Shown: positions 57,510 through 64,000 of the stretch, piece after piece
Layout: the number at the start of each line of letters is the position of its first letter
How positions within the stretch are numbered: the stretch's first letter is position 1
Origin: Actinotalea solisilvae
GTDB taxonomy: Bacteria > Actinomycetota > Actinomycetes > Actinomycetales > Cellulomonadaceae
Assembly: GCF_016464425.1 (NCBI RefSeq)
Contig: NZ_JADDKQ010000008.1
Location: 26,532 to 90,531, forward strand
DNA length: 64,000 bases
Direction: 5' to 3'
Program-made: the position numbers and the translations under genes
Notes under the pieces: model-generated
What the model saw: the letters and a program-made list of their open reading frames with translations, nothing else
Databases searched by the model: none
What the model was told of the DNA's origin: nothing

Positions 57510-57577
57510 CCGTTACTGTTTCGCAATCAAAAGTTGGCTTCACGAAGTTGACTCAAGCCACCGCGGGCGCCGACAGT
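57510..57577 (+). promoter_or_regulatory. Conserved promoter block, copy 2 (deoR promoter)
   Basis: CCGTTACTGTTTCGCAATCA (57510-57529) and TTCACGAAGTTGAC (57539-57552) repeat copy 1 exactly. Promoter: TTGACT (57548-57553), 18 bases, GACAGT (57572-57577), then six bases to the GTG at 57584, which fits leaderless initiation. Confidence 0.7.
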
Positions 57578-57583
57578 AGGTGC

Positions 57584-58384
57584 GTGCTCAAGGAAGAGGT
57601 GGAACAGCTGCCCGCGGCGGTGCGCCGCGAGCGCATGTTCCACATGATCGGGGAGCGCCGCTTCGTGCGGGTCGCCGACCTCTCCGGGGCCTTCGGCATC
57701 TCGGACGTCACCGTCCGGGCCGACCTCGCGGCGCTCCAGGCCAGCCACGGCGTCCGCCGCGTCCGCGGCGGTGCGATCGCCCCGGCGGCCCACCGGCTCG
57801 AGCCCTCGTTCGAGGAGTCCGCGGTCGAGTTCGCCCGCGAGAAGCAGCGCATCGGCGAGCACGCTGCCGCGATGGTCTCGTCCGGCATGAGCGTCCTGCT
57901 GGACGTCGGCACGACGACGAGCGCGATCGCCAAGTCGCTCGTCGCGCGCACGGACCTCGAGCAGGTCGTCGTCATCACGAACGGTCTCAACATCGCGCTC
58001 GAGCTCGAGGCGGCGATCGGCCGTCTCAGCGTCGTGGTGACGGGCGGCACGCTCCGCCACCTCCAGCACTCCCTGGTCAACCCCATGGCGACGGTCCTCT
58101 TCGACCGCCTGCACGCGGACCTGGGCTTCATCGGCTGCAACGGGATCGACGCCGACCACGGCATCACGAACCTGAACCTGCCCGAGGCCGAGGTCAAGCA
58201 GCGCATGATCGCCTCCGCCGAGCGAGCCGTCGTCGTCGCCGACGGCTCCAAGCTCGGACAGGTCCACCTCGGCCGCATCGCGCGGCTGGAGGACGTCCAC
58301 AGCGTGGTGACGGGGCCCTCGGCCCCGGCCCACGAGCTCGCGCGGCTGCGCCGTGCCGGCGCCGAGGTCGTCCAGGTGGAGTAG
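57584..58384 (+). CDS. DeoR-family transcriptional regulator of sugar metabolism
   Basis: A 266-residue DeoR protein. The N-terminal helix-turn-helix is MFHMIGERRFVRVADLSGAFGISDVTVRADLAALQASHGVRRVRGGAIAP, the DeoR signature. The C-terminal sugar-phosphate sensor domain has AMVSSGMSVLLDVGTTTSAIAKSL, VVVITNGLNIALEL, VVVTGGTLRHLQHSLVNPMA, LGFIGCNGIDADHGITNLNLPEAEVKQRMI and VVVADGSKLG. It lies between two near-identical binding-protein genes and each is preceded by the same promoter block with TTTCG/CGAAG elements, so it is probably their local regulator. The GTG at 57584 (leaderless) or 57599 (AAGGA upstream) could start it. Confidence 0.88.
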   Translation: MLKEEVEQLPAAVRRERMFHMIGERRFVRVADLSGAFGISDVTVRADLAALQASHGVRRVRGGAIAPAAHRLEPSFEESAVEFAREKQRIGEHAAAMVSSGMSVLLDVGTTTSAIAKSLVARTDLEQVVVITNGLNIALELEAAIGRLSVVVTGGTLRHLQHSLVNPMATVLFDRLHADLGFIGCNGIDADHGITNLNLPEAEVKQRMIASAERAVVVADGSKLGQVHLGRIARLEDVHSVVTGPSAPAHELARLRRAGAEVVQVE

Positions 58385-58512
58385 CACGGCACAGCACCAC
58401 AACCCCAGCACCACACAGACCTTCCTGACCCCTCTGGGCGGTCGGGGTGGCCCCCGGGTCCGTCTGGAAGTCCCAGGCAGCCCAGATGCACGAAAGTTCT
58501 CGAGGAGGAGAC

Positions 58513-59682
58513 ATGAGCACCAGGAAGTTCGCCGCGGTCGCGGTGGGCATGACGCTCGCCCTGTCGCTCGCCGCCTGCGGTGGCGAGGGCGCGGGCAGCG
58601 ACACGGGCACCGAGGAAGGTGACACCGGCACGACGGAGGAGTCGTCGGAGGGCGGCCTCATCGGCGTCTCGATGCCGACGCAGACCTCCGAGCGGTGGAT
58701 CGCCGACGGCGACGCCGTGAAGTCGGGTCTCGAGGAGGCCGGGTACGAGGTCGACCTGCAGTTCGCGGGCGACGACATCCCGACCCAGTCGCAGCAGATC
58801 GACCAGATGATCACCAAGGGCGCCTCGGCGCTGATCATCGCCGCCATCGACGGCACGGCGCTGGCGAGCCAGCTCCAGGCCGCCGCGGACGCGGGCATCC
58901 CGGTCATCTCCTACGACCGCCTCATCCGTGACAGCGAGAACGTCGACTTCTACGTCACGTTCGACAACTACCAGGTCGGCGTCCAGCAGGCCACGTCGCT
59001 GCTCGTGGGCCTCGGCCTGCTCACGCAGGACGGTGCCGAGGGCGACGCCACCGGCCCGTTCAACGTCGAGCTCTTCGCCGGCTCGCTGGACGACAACAAC
59101 GCCCACTTCTTCTACGCGGGCGCGATCGACACCCTCCAGCCGTACATCGACGAGGGCACGATCGTCATCAAGTCCGGCCAGACGGACATCGAGCAGGTCG
59201 CCACGCTGCGCTGGCAGCAGGAGACCGCGCAGAAGCGCATGGAGGACCTCCTGACCTCCGCGTACAGCGACGGCAGCGTCGTCCAGGGCGTCCTGTCGCC
59301 CTACGACGGCCTGTCGCGCGGCATCATCACGGCGCTGCAGAACGCGGGCTACGCCGTGGGCGACGCCGCCAAGCCGATGCCGCCGGTCACCGGTCAGGAC
59401 GCCGAGATCGCGTCGGTCAAGCTCATCGCCGACGGCGTGCAGTTCTCGACGATCTTCAAGGACACCCGCAAGCTCGCCGACCAGGCCGTCGTGGCCGCGC
59501 AGGCGTACCTCGAGGGTGAGGAGCCGGAGGCGAACGACACCGAGACGTACGACAACGGCGTCAAGGTCGTCCCGTCCTACCTGCTGGAGTCGGACATCGT
59601 CTACGCCGACAACATCCAGGCGCTGCTCGTCGACTCGGGCTACTGGACCGCTGAAGAGGTCGCGTCCGGCCAGGCCGGCTGA
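58513..59682 (+). CDS. chvE: Sugar ABC transporter substrate-binding lipoprotein, ChvE-type (copy 2)
   Basis: A 389-residue lipoprotein, closely similar to the product of 55991-57151. The signal peptide ends LSLAAC, followed by an acidic linker rich in Thr, Glu and Gly, then GVSMPTQTSERWIADGDAVK, PVISYDRLIRDSENVDFYVT, ELFAGSLDDNNAHFFYAGAI and VLSPYDGLSRGIITALQ. Differences cluster in the linker and in residues near the sugar pocket (NDTLA versus YDGLS), so specificity may differ between the copies. DNA identity is nearly complete over long 3' stretches, for example around 59400-59474 against 56868-56942. GAGGAGGAG precedes the ATG. It is followed by a 17-base hairpin and then gguA. Confidence 0.93.
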   Translation: MSTRKFAAVAVGMTLALSLAACGGEGAGSDTGTEEGDTGTTEESSEGGLIGVSMPTQTSERWIADGDAVKSGLEEAGYEVDLQFAGDDIPTQSQQIDQMITKGASALIIAAIDGTALASQLQAAADAGIPVISYDRLIRDSENVDFYVTFDNYQVGVQQATSLLVGLGLLTQDGAEGDATGPFNVELFAGSLDDNNAHFFYAGAIDTLQPYIDEGTIVIKSGQTDIEQVATLRWQQETAQKRMEDLLTSAYSDGSVVQGVLSPYDGLSRGIITALQNAGYAVGDAAKPMPPVTGQDAEIASVKLIADGVQFSTIFKDTRKLADQAVVAAQAYLEGEEPEANDTETYDNGVKVVPSYLLESDIVYADNIQALLVDSGYWTAEEVASGQAG

Positions 59683-59695
59683 CACTCCACGCCAC

Positions 59696-59734
59696 GTGCC
59701 GGTCCGGCGGGGCCCCGCCCCGCCGGACCGGCAC
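59696..59734 (+). terminator. Very stable intercistronic hairpin between binding protein and ATPase
   Basis: GTGCCGGTCCGGCGGGG / CCCCGCCGGACCGGCAC, 17 perfect pairs around a CCCCG loop, 13 bases after the stop of the binding-protein gene. It probably limits read-through into gguAB or protects the binding-protein mRNA. Confidence 0.75.
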
Positions 59735-59781
59735 CGGCACGAGACCATCCGTGGCCACGACAAGAGCGAGGTAGAGGCCGC

Positions 59782-61322
<1,541 letters not shown>

Positions 61323-61326
<4 letters not shown>

Positions 61327-62531
61327 CTGGCATCGCAAGCATCCGGGAGCTGATGACCCGGAACATGCGGCAGAGCGGTATCTACATCGCCTTCGTGGCC
61401 ATCATCGCGCTGTTCGCGATCCTCACGGCCGACGCGCGCAACCCGTGGTACCAGGGCGGTCTGCTGCTCTCCCCGGGCAACATCTCGAACATCGTCCTGC
61501 AGTACTCGTACATCCTCATCCTCGCCATCGGCATGGTCATCGTGATCATCGCCGGCCACATCGACCTGTCGGTCGGCTCGGTGGTCGCGTTCACGGGCGC
61601 CGTGTCCGCGACGCTGGTCATCAAGAACGGCCAGCCGTGGTGGGTCGGCGTCCTGGTCGCGATCGTCGTCGGCCTCCTCGTCGGCGCGTGGCAGGGCTTC
61701 TGGGTCGCGTTCATCGGGATCCCGGCGTTCATCGTCACCCTCGCCGGCATGCTCCTGTTCCGCGGCGCGACGCTGCTCACGCTCGACAACATCTCGCTGT
61801 CGCCGTTCCCGCAGGAGTACGGGCGCATCGCGTCGGGCTTCCAGAACGGGCTGATCGGCGGTCAGGGCTTCGACGCGTTCACGCTCGTCGTCTTCGCCAT
61901 CGCGGTCGCGGGCTACGCGTACTCGCAGTGGCGCAGCCGCCAGGCGCGCGTCCGCTACCAGCAGGTCGTCGAGTCCTTCCCGCTGTTCGTCCTGAAGATC
62001 GTCCTCATCGCCGCCGTCGTGATGTGGTTCGCGTGGCAGCTCGCCACGAGCCGTGGCCTGCCGAACGTCCTCATCATCCTGGCCGTCCTCATCATCGTGT
62101 ACGGCCTCATCACGAACCGGACCGTCTTCGGCCGGCACGTGTACGCGATCGGTGGCAACCTCTCGGCCGCGCAGCTCTCGGGCGTCAAGGTCAAGTGGGT
62201 CAACTTCTGGATCTTCGTCAACATGGGCTTCCTCGCCGGCGTGGCGGGCGCGGTCTACTCCTCGCGGTCCAACGGCGCGCAGCCTGCGGCGGGCAACATG
62301 TTCGAGCTCGACGCCATCGCCGCCTGCTTCATCGGTGGCGCGGCCGTCACCGGTGGTGTCGGCAAGGTCACCGGCGCCATGGTCGGTGGTCTGATCATGG
62401 GTGTCATGAGCAACGGCATGCAGCTCATGGGCATCGACCAGTCGGTGCAGCAGGTCGTCAAGGGCCTCGTGCTCCTGCTGGCCGTCGCGTTCGACGTCTA
62501 CAACAAGCGCCGGGCGGGCGCCGCTCGCTGA
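61323..62531 (+). CDS. gguB: Sugar ABC transporter permease, GguB/MmsB type
   Basis: A 402-residue permease with about ten hydrophobic helices: [51 protein letters not shown] (family signature), [23 protein letters not shown] and [20 protein letters not shown]. The cytoplasmic coupling loop is [25 protein letters not shown] characteristic insertion with [14 protein letters not shown] lies between helices, as in GguB. Translationally coupled to gguA. It is probably the membrane half of the importer served by either ChvE-type binding protein. A strong terminator follows the stop. Confidence 0.94.
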
Positions 62532-62545
62532 GCGCACCCACCGGC

Positions 62546-62589
62546 CACGACGCAGCCCGGTCCGCCTCGGCGGGCCGGGCTTCGTCGTG
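62546..62589 (+). terminator. Terminator of the gguAB operon
   Basis: Nested stem CACGACG / CGTCGTG outside and AGCCCGG / CCGGGCT inside, starting 14 bases after the gguB stop. Confidence 0.75.
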
Positions 62590-62626
62590 CCCACGCGCGC
62601 CCGGTCGACGGGCCAGCGGCCTGCCG

Positions 62627-62672
62627 CTCACATCGGGAAGGCAGGATGTGAGGGTCCCCACGCCGCTCACAT
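62627..62672. promoter_or_regulatory. Phased CTCACAT half-sites
   Basis: CTCACAT (62627-62633), ATGTGAG (62646-62652) and CTCACAT (62666-62672), spaced 19-20 bases, roughly two DNA turns. The first two form a perfect 7-base inverted repeat. The region otherwise has no gene. Confidence 0.45.
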
Positions 62673-62740
62673 GGCCGCTCGCCGCGCCCGTCCCCGTGCG
62701 GACACCGTCCCGGCGTTACGAGAACGTGACCTGGCGGGCC

Positions 62741-62779
62741 TTGCTGTGAGCGCTAACGTGAGCGCTAACATCGCTCACA
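62741..62779 (+). promoter_or_regulatory. Tandem LacI-type operators and promoter of the third binding-protein gene
   Basis: GTGAGCGCTAAC occurs twice back to back (62746-62757 and 62758-62769) and is followed by CGCTCACA, so half-sites of both orientations are packed together. TAACAT (62766-62771) is a plausible -10 with TTGCTG (62741-62746) upstream at a rather long 19-base spacing. Confidence 0.55.
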
Positions 62780-62854
62780 CGGCCTGGTGGGATCCGGGCG
62801 GAGAAGCATCCATGGGTCGGCAGTGCTGCCGACCTCGACGAGGAGGTCTGGGAG

Positions 62855-63838
62855 ATGCGCAAGCGAATGCTGGCAGGGTTCGCGGTGGCGGGGACGTTGG
62901 CCCTGGCCCTGGCCGGGTGCTCCACGAGCACCGACGGCGGCGAGGGTGACGGTGGCGCCGAGCCCGCCGCGGGTGGCGACGACGTCATCACGGTGGGCTT
63001 CGCGCAGACGGGGTCGGAGAGCGGCTGGCGCAGCGCCAACACGGAGTCGATGAAGGCCGCCTTCTCGGAGGAGAACGGCTTCGAGCTCGTCTTCAACGCG
63101 GCGGACAACGACCCCGCCGCGCAGATCCAGGCGGTGCGGTCCTTCATCAACCAGGGCGTCGACGCCATCGTCATCGCGCCCATCGTCGAGGACGGCTGGG
63201 AGGACGTGCTCCAGGAGGCCAAGGACGCCGAGATCCCGGTGATCCTCGAGGACCGCACCATCACGGCGTCCGAGGACCTCTACGAGACGTGGGTCGGCCT
63301 GGACTTCAAGAAGGAGGGCGAGACCGCGGGCCAGTGGGCCGCGGAGACCTTCACGGAGCCCACGAAGATGGTCGTCCTCGAGGGCACGACCGGCTCCGCG
63401 CCGGCCAACGACCGCGCCGAGGGCTTCGACTCGGCCATCGAGGGCAGCCCGATCGAGAAGATCGACTCGCAGACCGGCGACTTCACGCGTGACGGCGGCA
63501 AGTCCGTCATGGAGGGCTTCCTGTCGAAGTACGGCGTGGACGGCATCGACCTCGTCTACGCGCACAACGACGACATGGCCCTCGGCGCGATCGACGCCAT
63601 CGAGGCGGCGGGCGCGGTCCCGGGCGAGGACATCAAGATCATCTCGATCGACGCCGTCCACGACGGCATGCAGGCGCTCGCCGACATCGTCGAGTGCAAC
63701 CCGCTGCTGGGCGAGAAGGCCGCCGAGCTGGTCAAGGCCGTCGTCGCGGGTGAGACCGTCGAGAAGCGGACGATCGTCGAGGACGAGGCGTTCGACCAGG
63801 AGGCCGCCAAGGCCGCCCTCCCGGACCGCAAGTACTGA
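62855..63838 (+). CDS. Sugar ABC transporter substrate-binding lipoprotein, YtfQ-like
   Basis: A 327-residue binding lipoprotein with signal peptide RMLAGFAVAGTLALALAGC (LAGC lipobox). The mature domain has VGFAQTGSESGWRSANTESMK, FELVFNAADNDPAAQIQAVRSFINQGVDAIVIAPIVEDGW, PVILEDRTITASEDLYETWVGLDFKKEG and DGIDLVYAHNDDMALGAIDAIEAAG. These match the YtfQ galactofuranose-binding protein pattern. It differs clearly from the two ChvE-type proteins and has its own operators. The GTCTGGGAG sequence precedes the ATG. The rest of the transporter (YtfR/YtfT) would lie beyond the right edge. Sugar specificity is inferred from family only. Confidence 0.88.
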   Translation: MRKRMLAGFAVAGTLALALAGCSTSTDGGEGDGGAEPAAGGDDVITVGFAQTGSESGWRSANTESMKAAFSEENGFELVFNAADNDPAAQIQAVRSFINQGVDAIVIAPIVEDGWEDVLQEAKDAEIPVILEDRTITASEDLYETWVGLDFKKEGETAGQWAAETFTEPTKMVVLEGTTGSAPANDRAEGFDSAIEGSPIEKIDSQTGDFTRDGGKSVMEGFLSKYGVDGIDLVYAHNDDMALGAIDAIEAAGAVPGEDIKIISIDAVHDGMQALADIVECNPLLGEKAAELVKAVVAGETVEKRTIVEDEAFDQEAAKAALPDRKY

Positions 63839-63895
63839 GTCCGGCGCCTCGACCCTCTCGCAGTTCCCGACGCAGTCCCCGACCCGGGCAGGATG

Positions 63896-63929
63896 ACGTC
63901 GGGGGGCCGGTCAGCCGGCCCCCCGACGT
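63896..63929 (+). terminator. Strong hairpin after the YtfQ-like gene
   Basis: ACGTCGGGGGGCCGG-TCAG-CCGGCCCCCCGACGT, a perfect 15-base stem with a TCAG loop, 57 bases after the stop. As for the other binding-protein genes, it may separate high binding-protein expression from downstream genes. Confidence 0.75.
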
Positions 63930-64000
63930 GGCCCCCGGGTCGACGACGAGAAAGCGGCGGAACCCCCAGCCAGCGGACACCCCAGCCCCCGCCCAGGTCG

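Overview
The window is chromosomal DNA of very high G+C content with dense, short-spaced genes on both strands. Gene content points to an actinobacterium of the order Micrococcales, most likely a plant-polymer-degrading relative of Cellulomonas or Cellulosimicrobium. The clues are an araB-araD-araA cluster with a LacI regulator, ChvE/GguAB-type sugar uptake, an Entner-Doudoroff-type KDG kinase/KDPG aldolase pair, an F420-type reductase, disA/radA, and many leaderless promoters of the form TANNNT-N6-start codon. The genus is inference. I see no rRNA, tRNA, insertion sequence, prophage or CRISPR array.

Layout. 1-4970: recQ (cut by the left edge), a TetR-controlled membrane protein/reductase pair, a frame-disrupted small membrane protein and a deoxyribonuclease IV. 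5039-14381: phosphotransferase, HesB-like protein, two small Cys-containing helical extracytoplasmic proteins, a divergent SRPBCC/ArsR pair sharing one perfect palindrome, a TetR/aldo-keto reductase pair, a phospholipase D-like protein and a PEP mutase/isocitrate lyase family enzyme. 14386-23551: membrane protein, large TPM-domain protein with a Ser/Arg-rich tail, a broken LacI gene next to an IclR regulator and the eda-kdgK pair, a membrane HD-GYP protein ending in pentapeptide repeats, and a sugar-epimerase-like dehydrogenase. 23812-29230: glpD-glpF-glpK with a divergent SorC-type regulator. 29383-36232: small secreted and glycolipid-binding-like proteins, an EamA transporter with a histidine-rich tail, an acetyltransferase, a beta-propeller-like protein, RraB, an ECF sigma factor coupled to a YCII protein, and an HxlR regulator. 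36297-38624: a luciferase-like monooxygenase fused to a berberine-bridge-type FAD oxidase. 38605-50152: APH(6)-type kinase and MutY, hypothetical proteins, VOC protein, lipase-like hydrolase, radA-disA, a TetR/ABC exporter set and proC.

50149-64000 is the metabolic core. A LacI regulator precedes araBDA. Next come two near-duplicate sugar-binding lipoproteins flanking a DeoR regulator, followed by the ATPase and permease (gguA, gguB), and finally a YtfQ-like binding protein that starts the next transport operon. An identical 16-base operator (ATGTGAACGTTAACAT) lies in the araB promoter and in front of the deoR-second binding protein-gguAB segment, so arabinose catabolism and this transporter are probably controlled by one regulator. 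The two duplicated binding-protein units also share a second conserved promoter block. Strong hairpins separate each binding-protein gene from what follows, which fits binding protein being made in excess over the membrane components.
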